The notes below the pieces were generated by a model. It was given only the letters and a program-made list of their open reading frames with translations. It had not been told where the DNA came from and did no database searches. 54,157 bases of DNA. It comes from Pelagibacteraceae bacterium. GTDB taxonomy: Bacteria; Pseudomonadota; Alphaproteobacteria; Pelagibacterales; Pelagibacteraceae. This document shows positions 10,288 to 19,400 of the stretch, in pieces (the first letter of the stretch is position 1; every line of letters starts with the position of its first letter). The stretch is from contig SHWS01000008.1 of the NCBI GenBank assembly GCA_009693705.1, positions 1-54,157 on the forward strand. Reading direction: 5' to 3'. Both the position numbers and the translations under genes were made by a program.

Positions 10288-11551
10288 TAAACAAAAAGAA
10301 ATTTTTTTAAAGAAAAGATATAGAGCAGAAAATAGGTTTAAATTTTTTGGGATTTTTTCAATTACTCTTGCAGTATCTTTTTTAGGTATATTATTATTTA
10401 ATATTTTTAGTAGCGGTTTAAGTGCTTTTTTTAAAACAAAAATACTTTTAAAAATAAATTTTGATGAAAAAAAATTGGGTATAAATATAAATACCTCAGA
10501 AAAAGAGATTAAAGCATCTAATTTTAATGAAATTTTACAAGAGGCATTATTAAATTTAGATTTACTCACTCCTGAACTAAAAAAAATTGAATTAATTGAT
10601 ATAGTAAGTGTCGATGCAACATATGAACTTAAAAGATTTTATTTAAAACACAAAGACCAACTAAATAAAATGATAGAAGTTTCATTAACTTTATCAGATG
10701 ATTTAGATCAATTGCATAAAGGTAATTTTCCAAGAGATATACCAGAGGATAGAAGAAGATTCTCTGATTTTCAATTAAAAGTATTTGATGAACAAAATGC
10801 ACAAAATAAAATAATTACTGAATTCAACTTTTCATTTTTTACAAACGCCGACTCCAGAGATCCCGAGTTAGCAGGGATAGGATCTTCATTAATGGGCTCT
10901 TTATTAACTTTACTTGTTTGCCTTATATTATCTTTCCCTATTGGAATTTTAGCTGCAATTTATTTAGAGGAGTTTGCACCAAAAAATAAGATTACTGAAA
11001 TTATAGAAATAAATGTTAATAATTTAGCTGCAGTTCCATCCATAGTATTTGGATTACTGGGGCTTGGAATTTTTTTAAATTATTTTTATTTGCCAAGATC
11101 AACGCCATTAGTAGGTGGGTTAGTTTTGGCTTTGATGACTTTACCCAGAATCATTATACCATGTAGAGCAGCTTTAAAAGCTGTACCACCTTCAATAAGA
11201 GAAGGCGCATTAGCTTTAGGAGCATCAAAAGTTCAAACAGTGATGCATAACGTTGTCCCATTAGCGATGCCTGGAACTTTGTCAGGAACAATTATTGGTC
11301 TTAGCCAGGCTCTTGGAGAGACAGCGCCTCTAATATTAATTGGTATGGTGGCTTTTATTAACGTAGTTCCATTTTATCCGATAGATCCTTCAGCTGTTTT
11401 ACCTGTACAAGTTTATCTCTGGTCAGAGTCAGCAGAAAGAGGATTTGTTGAAAAAACTTCTGCTACTATAATTATTTTAATTTTTTTTCTAGCTTTTATG
11501 AATTCTTTTGCAATATATTTAAGAAATAAGTTTGAGAGAAAATGGTCTTAA
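10280..11551 (+). CDS. pstA: Phosphate ABC transporter permease PstA
   Basis: PstA is the partner permease of PstC. From ATG 10280 it has 423 residues: a first membrane span near residues 22-45, a ~150-residue hydrophilic, probably periplasmic insertion, and then the permease domain. The coupling loop is [21 protein letters not shown]. The frame extends a further 12 codons upstream, but those lie inside pstC. ATG 10280 gives the common 8-base overlap with the pstC stop, so I chose it. It is followed one base later by pstB. Confidence 0.94.
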   Translation: MTSKQKEIFLKKRYRAENRFKFFGIFSITLAVSFLGILLFNIFSSGLSAFFKTKILLKINFDEKKLGININTSEKEIKASNFNEILQEALLNLDLLTPELKKIELIDIVSVDATYELKRFYLKHKDQLNKMIEVSLTLSDDLDQLHKGNFPRDIPEDRRRFSDFQLKVFDEQNAQNKIITEFNFSFFTNADSRDPELAGIGSSLMGSLLTLLVCLILSFPIGILAAIYLEEFAPKNKITEIIEINVNNLAAVPSIVFGLLGLGIFLNYFYLPRSTPLVGGLVLALMTLPRIIIPCRAALKAVPPSIREGALALGASKVQTVMHNVVPLAMPGTLSGTIIGLSQALGETAPLILIGMVAFINVVPFYPIDPSAVLPVQVYLWSESAERGFVEKTSATIIILIFFLAFMNSFAIYLRNKFERKWS

Positions 11552-11552
11552 T

Positions 11553-12320
11553 ATGATAAATGAAAAAATAAAAATATCGACAAAAAATTTAAATGTTTTT
11601 TATGGTTCTAAGCAAGCCCTATTCGATATAAGTATCAATTTGGTACAAAATAAAGTTACAGCATTAATAGGACCCTCTGGCTGTGGTAAATCAACTTTTA
11701 TAAGATGTCTAAATAGAATGAATGATGTTATTGATATTTGTAAAGTTGAGGGTTCTATAAAAATTGATGGAGATGAGATTAATAAAAAAGATCTGGATGT
11801 AAATTTAATTAGAGAAAAAGTTGGAATGGTTTTTCAAAAGCCAAATCCTTTTCCAAAAAGCATCTATGATAATATTGCCTATGGCCCAAGAATTCATGGT
11901 CTTGCAGAAAATCGAGAGGACTTAGATAATATTGTTGAACATAGTCTTAAAAAAGCTGCCTTGTGGGATGAGGTAAAAGATAGACTTACTCAGCCTGGTA
12001 CTGGCTTGTCTGGAGGACAACAGCAAAGACTTTGTATAGCAAGAACTATTTCAATTAATCCTGATGTAATTTTAATGGACGAGCCTTGTTCTGCGTTAGA
12101 TCCGATTGCAACAGCAAAAATAGAAGAACTTATTGATGAATTAAAAGAAATATATACAATTGTTATTGTGACCCATTCAATGTCTCAAGCGGCTAGAGTT
12201 TCACAGGATACAGGATTTTTCCATTTAGGAAAAATATTAGAATTTAATTCAACCGAAAAAATTTTTAAGAATCCTGACAATAAATTAACGCAAGATTATA
12301 TAACAGGGAGATTTGGCTAA
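11553..12320 (+). CDS. pstB: Phosphate ABC transporter ATP-binding protein PstB
   Basis: PstB is the cytoplasmic ATPase that powers PstCA. The 255-residue protein shows Walker [10 protein letters not shown] near residues 36-44, the Q-loop in [11 protein letters not shown], the ABC signature LSGGQQQR, Walker [14 protein letters not shown] and the H-loop histidine in VTHSM. It is full length. An in-frame TTG at 11532 lies inside pstA; the ATG at 11553, one base after the pstA stop, is the more natural start. Confidence 0.97.
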   Translation: MINEKIKISTKNLNVFYGSKQALFDISINLVQNKVTALIGPSGCGKSTFIRCLNRMNDVIDICKVEGSIKIDGDEINKKDLDVNLIREKVGMVFQKPNPFPKSIYDNIAYGPRIHGLAENREDLDNIVEHSLKKAALWDEVKDRLTQPGTGLSGGQQQRLCIARTISINPDVILMDEPCSALDPIATAKIEELIDELKEIYTIVIVTHSMSQAARVSQDTGFFHLGKILEFNSTEKIFKNPDNKLTQDYITGRFG

Positions 12321-12321
12321 T

Positions 12322-13020
12322 ATGAACAAACCATCACACATTGTTAAGTCTTATGAGGAGCAATTAAAATTGCTCGAAGAGACAATAATTAAAATGGGCA
12401 CAAAAGCGGAAGAGCAATTATCAATGTCAATTGATGCTTTTGCAAAAAAAGATCTTGAGCTTGCAAGAAAAATTATTGCAGAAGATGAAGTGATTGATGC
12501 GTACGAAAATAGCATTGAACATCAGGTTGTAAATTTAATCGCTTTAAGACAACCAATGGGTATTGATTTAAGAGAAACTGTTACTGCACTGAAAATTTCA
12601 TCCGACTTAGAAAGAATAGGAGATTTAAGTAAAAATATTGCAAAAAAAACTATGTTAATTAACAAAAACTTATCTGTAAATTTAATAAACTCATTTAATT
12701 TATTAGGCAACAAAGTAAAAAAACAACTTAAATCTGTAATAGATTCTTATCTCGAAAGATCTAAAAATTTTGCAAAAAATGTTTGGGAAAGCGATGAACA
12801 GGCTGATATTTTAACAAATCAATGTATGGAAGATGTAATCAAATATTTAAAAGAAGATGAACAAAATTTGCAAAATGGGGCACAATTATTGTTTATTGCA
12901 AAAAATTTAGAAAGAATAGGTGACCATACTACCAATATAGCTGAACAAGTATATTTCCTTGTTACAGGCGAATATTTAGAAGGGGACAGACCTAAAAACA
13001 CTGAGAGTGAGATGTTATAA
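12322..13020 (+). CDS. phoU: Phosphate transport/signalling protein PhoU
   Basis: PhoU links the Pst transporter to PhoR and represses Pho signalling when phosphate is plentiful. The 232-residue protein is all-helical in character with the two PhoU repeats. Each repeat carries the family metal-binding type motif: LERIGDLSKNIAK in the first half and LERIGDHTTNIAE in the second. The ATG at 12322 is one base after the pstB stop. An in-frame TTG at 12313 overlapping pstB is an alternative. Confidence 0.96.
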   Translation: MNKPSHIVKSYEEQLKLLEETIIKMGTKAEEQLSMSIDAFAKKDLELARKIIAEDEVIDAYENSIEHQVVNLIALRQPMGIDLRETVTALKISSDLERIGDLSKNIAKKTMLINKNLSVNLINSFNLLGNKVKKQLKSVIDSYLERSKNFAKNVWESDEQADILTNQCMEDVIKYLKEDEQNLQNGAQLLFIAKNLERIGDHTTNIAEQVYFLVTGEYLEGDRPKNTESEML

Positions 13021-13024
13021 AAAA

Positions 13025-13708
13025 ATGTCTTCTCATATTTTTATAGTTGAAGATGAACCATCAATCGTTTCTGTTTTGAAATATAATCTTGAAAAAGAAA
13101 ATTATAAAGTTAGCGTTTCTGATGATGGTGAAGAAGCATTAAAATTAATAAAGGAAAAAAATCCAGATCTAGTTCTTATGGACTGGATGATGCCAAATTT
13201 ATCTGGTGTAGAAATTTTAAGAAATCTTAAAAAAGATAACTTATGTAAAGATATACCAATTATAATGCTAACAGCTAAAGGTGAAGAAGAAGATAAATTG
13301 AGAGCTTTTGATATTGGTGCAGATGATTATATTACAAAACCATTTAATCAAAAAGAGTTAATTGCAAGAATTAAAACCGTACTAAGAAGATTAAAACCCC
13401 TAGTCTCATCTGATATTGTTGAATTTAGTGATCTTAAAATAGATAGAATTAGTAAAAAAGTTTATCGAAATAAAAAAGAGATTAAATTAGGTCCTACTGA
13501 ATTTAAACTATTGGATTTTTTTATTAAAAATCCCAAAAGAGTTTACACTAGAGAACAATTGTTAAATAATGTTTGGGGAGAAAATGTTTATGTGGAACTG
13601 AGGACCATTGATGTTCATATTCGAAGATTAAGATTTGCAATTAATCTAGAAGATTCTAAACCGCTAATCCGAACAGTTAGATCAGCAGGATATTCATTAG
13701 ACACTTAA
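13025..13708 (+). CDS. phoB: Phosphate regulon response regulator PhoB
   Basis: PhoB is the DNA-binding output of the PhoR system. The 227-residue protein has a receiver domain with acidic pocket residues Asp10/Glu11, phospho-acceptor Asp53 in LMDWMMP, Thr83 and Lys105. An OmpR-type winged helix follows, with RTIDVHIRRLR as the recognition helix and the wing segment IRTVRSAGYSL. I use ATG 13025, four bases after the phoU stop, over a GTG at 13007 that lies inside phoU. The stop overlaps the convergent sixA-like gene by four bases. Binding at the 7722-7750 repeat is expected from function but not shown. Confidence 0.95.
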   Translation: MSSHIFIVEDEPSIVSVLKYNLEKENYKVSVSDDGEEALKLIKEKNPDLVLMDWMMPNLSGVEILRNLKKDNLCKDIPIIMLTAKGEEEDKLRAFDIGADDYITKPFNQKELIARIKTVLRRLKPLVSSDIVEFSDLKIDRISKKVYRNKKEIKLGPTEFKLLDFFIKNPKRVYTREQLLNNVWGENVYVELRTIDVHIRRLRFAINLEDSKPLIRTVRSAGYSLDT

Positions 13709-14214
13709 ATATCTTTAGGTCTAATAAAATCTCTTATCGTGCCGTTTTTTTCAATATATTTCCAGTTATTTATCTTAAATATAATTTTTACAAAAGATCC
13801 AGTTGGAAATTTATAGTTCATTAATTTAAATAAATTACTATTATTATTTTTAATTAGAACTTTTGATAAATTTTTAACAGCAGGATCATGATTTATTAAG
13901 AGAACTTTTTTATAATTGAGTGGAATTTTTTTAAGTAAATTTAGTATTACATCTTCTGATTTAAGGTATATTTTTTTGGTTATTTTAATTTTTTTTGGTT
14001 TTTTTATCTTTGAAAAAATTATTTTTGCTGTTTTTTTAGTTCTCTTAGACGTCGAAAGTATAAGATAATCAAAAGAGATTTTTTTTTTAACAAAAAATTC
14101 ACAAACCTTTTTTGCATCCTTTTTACCTTTTTTGCTTAAAGGCCTTTCGTGATCTATTAAATTGCCATCGTACCAGCTAGATTTTGCATGACGCATGACA
14201 TATAGTTGAATCAT
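13705..14214 (-). CDS. SixA-type histidine phosphatase
   Basis: The 169-residue protein belongs to the histidine phosphatase (phosphoglycerate mutase-like) superfamily. It has the N-terminal RHG-type motif MRHAKSSW (Arg8, His9), ERPLSKKGKKDA, a conserved STSKRTKKTA segment around residue 60 and a second His in LLINHDPAV. SixA removes phosphate from phosphohistidine proteins in E. coli; the substrate here is unknown. The frame continues 17 codons upstream, but MIQLYVMRHA is the usual start of the family. The gene is convergent with phoB and its start is only 13 bases from that of ppk. Confidence 0.82.
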   Translation of the reverse strand: MIQLYVMRHAKSSWYDGNLIDHERPLSKKGKKDAKKVCEFFVKKKISFDYLILSTSKRTKKTAKIIFSKIKKPKKIKITKKIYLKSEDVILNLLKKIPLNYKKVLLINHDPAVKNLSKVLIKNNNSNLFKLMNYKFPTGSFVKIIFKINNWKYIEKNGTIRDFIRPKDI

Positions 14215-14227
14215 TTCTTTTAAATAT

Positions 14228-16378
14228 ATGAATAACTCCAATAAACAAAAAATAAATGAACACAAAAATCGATTTATTAACAGAGAGTTATCTTGGCTAA
14301 AATTTAATGAGCGTGTTCTATCTGAAGCAAATAATTTAGAAAACCCACTTTATGAAAGAGCTAAATTCTTATCAATAGCAGGTTCAAATTTAGATGAATT
14401 TTTTATGGTTAGGGTAGCTGGTTTACATAGCCAAATTAAACAAAAAGTAGCCTCCTTAAGTTCCGACGGTTTAAGTCCTGAGGAACAAATGAAGTCTGTA
14501 ATTTTAAAAACAAAAGTTTTGCTACAAATACAAAACGAAGTTTTTAGTAAGTTAATCGAAGAACTTAAATTAAACAACATTGAATTAACAGTTCCAGAAA
14601 AACTAAATCAACAAGAAAAAAAAAGATTGCTAAAAATTTTTAATGAAAATATTTATCCACTGTTAACACCATCTGCTATTGATCCAGCTCATCCATTTCC
14701 CTTTATTTTTAATAAAGGTAGAGCTTTAGTTTTAAATATGACAAAAAAAAACAAAAATAGAAAATTAAATTCTATTATTTTAGTACCACAGTCCTTGCCA
14801 AGATTTGTTGAAATTTCAACAAGTAATAATTTTAAAAAGTTTTTAGTTATTGATGATGTAATAAGTTTTTTTTCATCTGAAATTTTTCCAGATTATTTAC
14901 TCGAAGCAAAAATGATTTTTCGAGTGATAAGAGATAGTGACGTTGAAATCCAAGAAGAGTCTGAAGACTTGGTTAGATCTTTTGAAATCGCTTTAAAGCA
15001 AAGAAGAGTAGGCGATATAGTTAGGTTGGAAATTTTAGAAAATAGTGATCAAAAATTAATCAATTTTATCACTGATAAACTTAATATAAATAGTGATTAT
15101 ATTTATAAAATTAATGCATTAGTTGGAATACAAGACATTGATCAAATTTGTTTAATTAAAAAAAAAAAATTTATATTTGATATATTCACTCCAAGAAAAG
15201 TTGAAAGATTAATTGAATTTAATAATAATTTTTTTGATACAATTAAAAAAAAAGATTTAATTGTGCATCACCCATTTGAAACTTTTGATGCAGTTATTGA
15301 ATTTTTAAATCAAGCTGCGTACGATCCTCAAGTTGTTGCTATTAAACAAACTTTGTATAGAACTACCTTAGACTCACCTATAGTTAAAGCCTTAATCGTG
15401 GCTGCAGAAAATGGAAAAGTAGTTACAGCTGTAGTAGAAATAAAAGCTAGATTTGATGAAGTATCAAATATCGAACTTTCTCGGCGTCTTGAAAAAGCCG
15501 GAGTTCAAATAGTTTATGGTTTTGCAAAATTTAAAACACATGCTAAATCATCATTAGTCTTAAGAAAAGAGGGTACAAAAATTCAATCGTATTTTCATTT
15601 AGGAACAGGAAATTATCATCCTGTTAACGCCAAAATATACACAGATTTATCTTTTTTTAGTGCTGATAAAAATATAGCTGCTGACGTTGAAAAATTTTTT
15701 AATTATGTGACTGGTTACGCTAAACCAAAAAAATTAAATAAAATTTCTATAGCTCCAATTAATCTTAGAGACACAATTGAGAGTAGAATCGACATAGAAA
15801 TTAAAAATTCCAAAAAAAAAAAGCCCTCTGGTATTTGGTTTAAAATGAATTCCTTGGTTGATCCTAATATTATAGACAAACTCTATGAAGCCTCTCAGGC
15901 GGGTGTAAAAGTTTTTTTATCAGTAAGAGGCGTTTGTTGTCTTAAGCCCGGTGTAAAAAATTTATCTGAAAATATTGTTGTAAAAAGTATAATTGGTCGA
16001 TTCTTAGAACATTCCAGAATTTATTGCTTTGCAAATGGCCATTCAATTCCTAGTAGAAAATCTAAAGTTTATATTTCTTCAGCGGATATGATGCCAAGGA
16101 ATCTTAACAGAAGAATAGAATTGCTAATCCCTATCGAAAATAAGACTGTTCATGAACAAGTTTTAGATCAAGTAATGTTAGCAAATTACATTGATACAGT
16201 TCAAAGCTGGATTTTAAAAGATAATGGAAATTATGAAAAAATGAATTATGTTAAAGCCGATTCATTTTCAGCGCACAAGTACTTTATGAAAAATCCAAGT
16301 TTATCAGGCAGAGGAAAAGCTAAAATAAAATTCAAACCAAAAAAACTAAATTTTAAAATCTTTAATTATGGAAATTAA
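14228..16378 (+). CDS. ppk: Polyphosphate kinase 1
   Basis: PPK1 polymerises the gamma-phosphate of ATP into polyphosphate. The 716-residue protein begins with the canonical FINRELSWLKFNERVL segment. It contains the autophosphorylated histidine in KTHAKSSL (about His438) and the second essential histidine in EHSRIYCF (about His595), closely matching the E. coli positions 435 and 592. GTGNYHPVNAKIYTDLSFF is also conserved. Its start is 13 bases from the divergent sixA-like gene, and its end overlaps ppx by 11 bases. Confidence 0.97.
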   Translation: MNNSNKQKINEHKNRFINRELSWLKFNERVLSEANNLENPLYERAKFLSIAGSNLDEFFMVRVAGLHSQIKQKVASLSSDGLSPEEQMKSVILKTKVLLQIQNEVFSKLIEELKLNNIELTVPEKLNQQEKKRLLKIFNENIYPLLTPSAIDPAHPFPFIFNKGRALVLNMTKKNKNRKLNSIILVPQSLPRFVEISTSNNFKKFLVIDDVISFFSSEIFPDYLLEAKMIFRVIRDSDVEIQEESEDLVRSFEIALKQRRVGDIVRLEILENSDQKLINFITDKLNINSDYIYKINALVGIQDIDQICLIKKKKFIFDIFTPRKVERLIEFNNNFFDTIKKKDLIVHHPFETFDAVIEFLNQAAYDPQVVAIKQTLYRTTLDSPIVKALIVAAENGKVVTAVVEIKARFDEVSNIELSRRLEKAGVQIVYGFAKFKTHAKSSLVLRKEGTKIQSYFHLGTGNYHPVNAKIYTDLSFFSADKNIAADVEKFFNYVTGYAKPKKLNKISIAPINLRDTIESRIDIEIKNSKKKKPSGIWFKMNSLVDPNIIDKLYEASQAGVKVFLSVRGVCCLKPGVKNLSENIVVKSIIGRFLEHSRIYCFANGHSIPSRKSKVYISSADMMPRNLNRRIELLIPIENKTVHEQVLDQVMLANYIDTVQSWILKDNGNYEKMNYVKADSFSAHKYFMKNPSLSGRGKAKIKFKPKKLNFKIFNYGN

Positions 16379-17882
16379 ATTTCAAAACATTAAAAACAAA
16401 TCTTTAAAAGAAGACTCAAGAATTGCTATAATCGACATAGGTTCTAATTCAATTAGAATGTTGATTTATGAGGATTTTAATTCCTCGATAGTACCCTTTT
16501 TTAATGAAAAAGCTGTTTGTGAATTAGGTAAAAATTTAGATAAATCTAGAAAATTAAATAAATCAGGTAAAGAATATGCAATCAAAGTATTAAAAAGGTT
16601 TAATGAAATTTTAAATGTTTCAAAAATTAATAATTTTCAAATTATTGCAACAGCAGCTTTAAGAGAAGCCACAGATGCTCAAGATTTTGTAAGGGAGATA
16701 GAAAATATTTTTTCAATTTCAGTTAAGATTTTGTCAGGTGAGCAAGAAGCTGAATACGCCGCAGAAGGTGTAAAAGTTAGCTTTAAAAATGTTGATGGTT
16801 TGGTAGCTGATTTAGGAGGCGGTAGCTTGGAACTGACACATGTTGATAATAATAAGATTCTCGAAAAAACTTCACTTCCGTTAGGCGTTTTACGTTTGTT
16901 AAATAACCCTTTGATCAAAAAAAATAACTTACCGAAATATGTAAAAAAATTATTTAAAGATGAAAAATGGTTAGCAAAAAAAAAATTTAAAAATTTATAT
17001 TTGGTGGGGGGAACTTGGCGAGCATTATTTAAATTACATTTATTTCAAAATGATCATCCAGTTCATATAATTCATCAATACTATTTGGAAAAATTTGAAT
17101 TACTTAGATTTATTGATAAAATTTCTAGATTTAATAAAAATAAATTGAAATCTGTAGAATATATATCCAAATCTCGAACTCAATATCTGCCATTCAGTTC
17201 TATAATCTTGAATGAAATACTTGATATTACAAGTCCTGACTTCATACATTGTTCAATATGCGGTGTAAGAGAGGGAAAACTAGCATCAGATTTTTTAGAT
17301 AATGTCGATATAAATGAAAACACTAAAAATTCCTTAAATTTTATTTCAAAAAAACGTGGAGATATAGGTGAAAATTATAAAAAGTATTTTAATTTTATTA
17401 AGCCGGTTTTTATTGAAAACGAATATTTTAATGAAGAGTTGTTAATTTTAGCGTGTGTTTTAAGTCATATGGATTGGGGACTAGGAGCTTTTCAAAAAGC
17501 CGAATTAGTTTTCAATGAAACACTAAATACTCCATTATTGAAATTGACTCATAAAGAAAGAATACAGCTGGCTCTAGCTTGTTATTGGAGATATTGCAGT
17601 ATTAAATATAATCCAAAAATTGAATACTTAAAATTTTTAAATAATAATGAAATTTTCTCCAGCAAACAAGTTGGTTCAGCTTTAAGATTTGCTAATAGCT
17701 TAACTTCTATATCAACAATTTTCTTAGATGAATTTAAACTTTATAAAAGAGGTAATTCTATTTTCTTAAAAATACCATCACAGCACCAAGAAATTATATC
17801 AAAACAAGTAATTAAGAAATTTAAAGCCTTCTCAAAAGAATTATTTTTAGAACCTCGAGTGATATATTCTAATAATATCTAA
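16368..17882 (+). CDS. ppx: Exopolyphosphatase (Ppx/GppA family)
   Basis: The protein is a 504-residue member of the ASKHA-fold Ppx/GppA family, which hydrolyses terminal phosphate from polyphosphate or pppGpp. The phosphate-1 motif is IIDIGSNSIRMLIYED near residues 21-36 and the phosphate-2 motif is LVADLGGGSLEL near 144. A C-terminal HD-like helical region contains LSHMDWGLGA. The 11-base overlap with ppk strongly favours the exopolyphosphatase role over the pppGpp phosphatase role, though the sequence alone does not separate them. Confidence 0.92.
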   Translation: MEIKFQNIKNKSLKEDSRIAIIDIGSNSIRMLIYEDFNSSIVPFFNEKAVCELGKNLDKSRKLNKSGKEYAIKVLKRFNEILNVSKINNFQIIATAALREATDAQDFVREIENIFSISVKILSGEQEAEYAAEGVKVSFKNVDGLVADLGGGSLELTHVDNNKILEKTSLPLGVLRLLNNPLIKKNNLPKYVKKLFKDEKWLAKKKFKNLYLVGGTWRALFKLHLFQNDHPVHIIHQYYLEKFELLRFIDKISRFNKNKLKSVEYISKSRTQYLPFSSIILNEILDITSPDFIHCSICGVREGKLASDFLDNVDINENTKNSLNFISKKRGDIGENYKKYFNFIKPVFIENEYFNEELLILACVLSHMDWGLGAFQKAELVFNETLNTPLLKLTHKERIQLALACYWRYCSIKYNPKIEYLKFLNNNEIFSSKQVGSALRFANSLTSISTIFLDEFKLYKRGNSIFLKIPSQHQEIISKQVIKKFKAFSKELFLEPRVIYSNNI

Positions 17883-17908
17883 TTTAAAATTAAGTTAAAA
17901 GTTTTAAA

Positions 17909-18136
17909 CTACCTAATCAAAAAAATTTTATTTATTCCAATTATAAATAATGGAATTTGTAATCCAAAGTTTGTTAATATAGCCTTATCTTTTGATACAA
18001 ATCCAGTAATCGTCCACCCAACAACTCCCAAACTATGTAAAAAAATATTAATCGGGTAGATATTTAAATTTGTGAGTAATATTCCAGCTAAAACCAAACT
18101 AGTGCTAATCCATTTTAAATATTTTTTAATAAACAT
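17909..18136 (-). CDS. Small membrane protein of unknown function
   Basis: This 75-residue protein is mostly hydrophobic, with two or three likely membrane spans (about residues 8-28, 32-48 and 56-72) and short basic ends. Its first half, ISTSLVLAGILLTNLNIYP, and the glycine in GWTITGF resemble short unnamed membrane proteins common in marine alphaproteobacteria. I cannot assign a function. It is convergent with ppx (26-base gap) and lies 120 bases downstream of xthA on the same strand. The non-random hydrophobic pattern and a sensible ATG support a real gene. Confidence 0.65.
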   Translation of the reverse strand: MFIKKYLKWISTSLVLAGILLTNLNIYPINIFLHSLGVVGWTITGFVSKDKAILTNFGLQIPLFIIGINKIFLIR

Positions 18137-18256
18137 AATTTCCTATCTGTATTTAATTAATTTTAAGAATTTATTAATTTTTAGTATTTAACCAATTATA
18201 TACAATCTAAAAACCACATATAATTAATTGAACAATTGCTTAATAAAATTTGTCTT

Positions 18257-19033
18257 TTAATTAAGTCTTATTTCAATTGGTGTATGATCAGAAGGTTTTT
18301 CTTTGCTTCTTGGATCTTTGTTAATATTTATACTTTTTACAATATCAATTAAGCTATTTGATAGTAGAAAATGATCTATACGCATGCCATTGTTTTTTTC
18401 CCAAGCACCCCTCATATAATCCCAAAAAGTATATTCTTCTCTACGGTCGTTAAAATGACGATAGACATCACTAAAACCTAAATTTAATATTTCTCTAAAT
18501 TTTTTTCGAATTTCAAGTCGATACAAAGCATCGTTCTCAAAACTTTTTACATTATAAACATCCTCAGCAGCAGGAATGATATTAAAGTCGCCACCAATAA
18601 TAATATTTTGATTTTTTTTTAAGATTAATATTAATTGCTTAATTAAAGCATCCAACCAAAACTTTTTATAATCATATTTATCAGTATCAACTGGATTACC
18701 ATTTGGTGTATAAATATTTATTAGCTGTATTTTTTTTTTATTATACTCAAGTTCTGCAGCGATAATTCTAGATTGTTTAAATTTGTCATTAATAAGGTCT
18801 AATTTGGGATTTTTAAGTTTGATTTTAGATATAATTGCAACTCCATTATAACTTTTTTGTCCAAAAACATGACTTTCATAATCCATGGATGCAAAATCAT
18901 CATAAGGAAAATTAACATCTTCTGTTTTAATTTCTTGCATCATTAAAATATCTGGTTGATATTTTGAAAGATAATTTTTAATATTTTGAATTCGCGCTCT
19001 TACAGAATTGACATTCCAAGATGAGATTAACAT
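18257..19033 (-). CDS. xthA: Exodeoxyribonuclease III (AP endonuclease)
   Basis: The 258-residue protein belongs to the exonuclease III branch of the EEP nuclease superfamily, which incises DNA at abasic sites in base-excision repair. Visible motifs are SWNVNSVRAR at the N-terminus, MMQEIK (metal-binding Glu), YTPNG, GGDFNIIP, WDYMRGAWEKNNGMRIDHFL and the C-terminal SDHTPIEI with the catalytic His. The frame extends eight codons upstream, but the ATG at 19033 forms a TGATG junction with the erpA stop and gives the standard N-terminus. Confidence 0.95.
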   Translation of the reverse strand: MLISSWNVNSVRARIQNIKNYLSKYQPDILMMQEIKTEDVNFPYDDFASMDYESHVFGQKSYNGVAIISKIKLKNPKLDLINDKFKQSRIIAAELEYNKKKIQLINIYTPNGNPVDTDKYDYKKFWLDALIKQLILILKKNQNIIIGGDFNIIPAAEDVYNVKSFENDALYRLEIRKKFREILNLGFSDVYRHFNDRREEYTFWDYMRGAWEKNNGMRIDHFLLSNSLIDIVKSININKDPRSKEKPSDHTPIEIRLN

Positions 19034-19350
19034 CAAAGAGAAAATGAAACACCACAACCACAGGAAGATTTAGTTTGGGGATTAGTAATTTTAAAAGATT
19101 CACCTATAAGTTCTGAAACATAATCAATCTCAGAACCTTTTAATAAATCTGCAGAATTTTTATCTATCAAAATATTTTGGAAATTTAAATCGTCATTATT
19201 TTTTTCTAGGTCGAATGTGAATTCATATTTAAAGCCTGAACAACCACCACCTTTAATAGCGATTCTAAAAAAAGAACCTTTATCTTTTTTAGTTAGTAAA
19301 CTATTTATCTGCTTTAAAGCGTTATCGGTAAATTTAATTTCTTTTATCAT
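19033..19350 (-). CDS. erpA: Iron-sulfur cluster insertion protein, HesB/IscA family (ErpA-like)
   Basis: A-type carriers deliver Fe-S clusters to apoproteins. The 105-residue protein has the three invariant cysteines: Cys37 in GGGCSGF, and Cys97 and Cys99 in SSCGCGVSF. In many alphaproteobacteria this paralogue lies beside xthA and dgt, which favours ErpA over IscA. The stop codon overlaps the xthA start by one base. It is divergent from dgt with a 50-base intergenic region that must hold both promoters. Confidence 0.9.
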   Translation of the reverse strand: MIKEIKFTDNALKQINSLLTKKDKGSFFRIAIKGGGCSGFKYEFTFDLEKNNDDLNFQNILIDKNSADLLKGSEIDYVSELIGESFKITNPQTKSSCGCGVSFSL

Positions 19351-19372
19351 TAATTAACACTGCTATTACTAA

Positions 19373-19378
19373 TATAAT
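19373..19378 (+). promoter_or_regulatory. Candidate -10 element for dgt
   Basis: A perfect TATAAT lies 22 bases before the dgt start, inside the 50-base gap shared with the divergent erpA. The best upstream -35-like hexamer (TTAACA at 19354-19359) is only 13 bases away, shorter than usual. In DNA this AT-rich such hexamers are expected by chance, so the call rests on position. Confidence 0.3.
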
Positions 19379-19400
19379 CATTAAAATTTAAAATTAAAGT

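Noticed and set aside
11532-11552. TTG start for pstB seven codons upstream
   Set aside because: It lies inside pstA, and the ATG at 11553 directly after the pstA stop gives the normal PstB N-terminus; similar reasoning was used for phoU, phoB, nagZ and the DUF502 gene.
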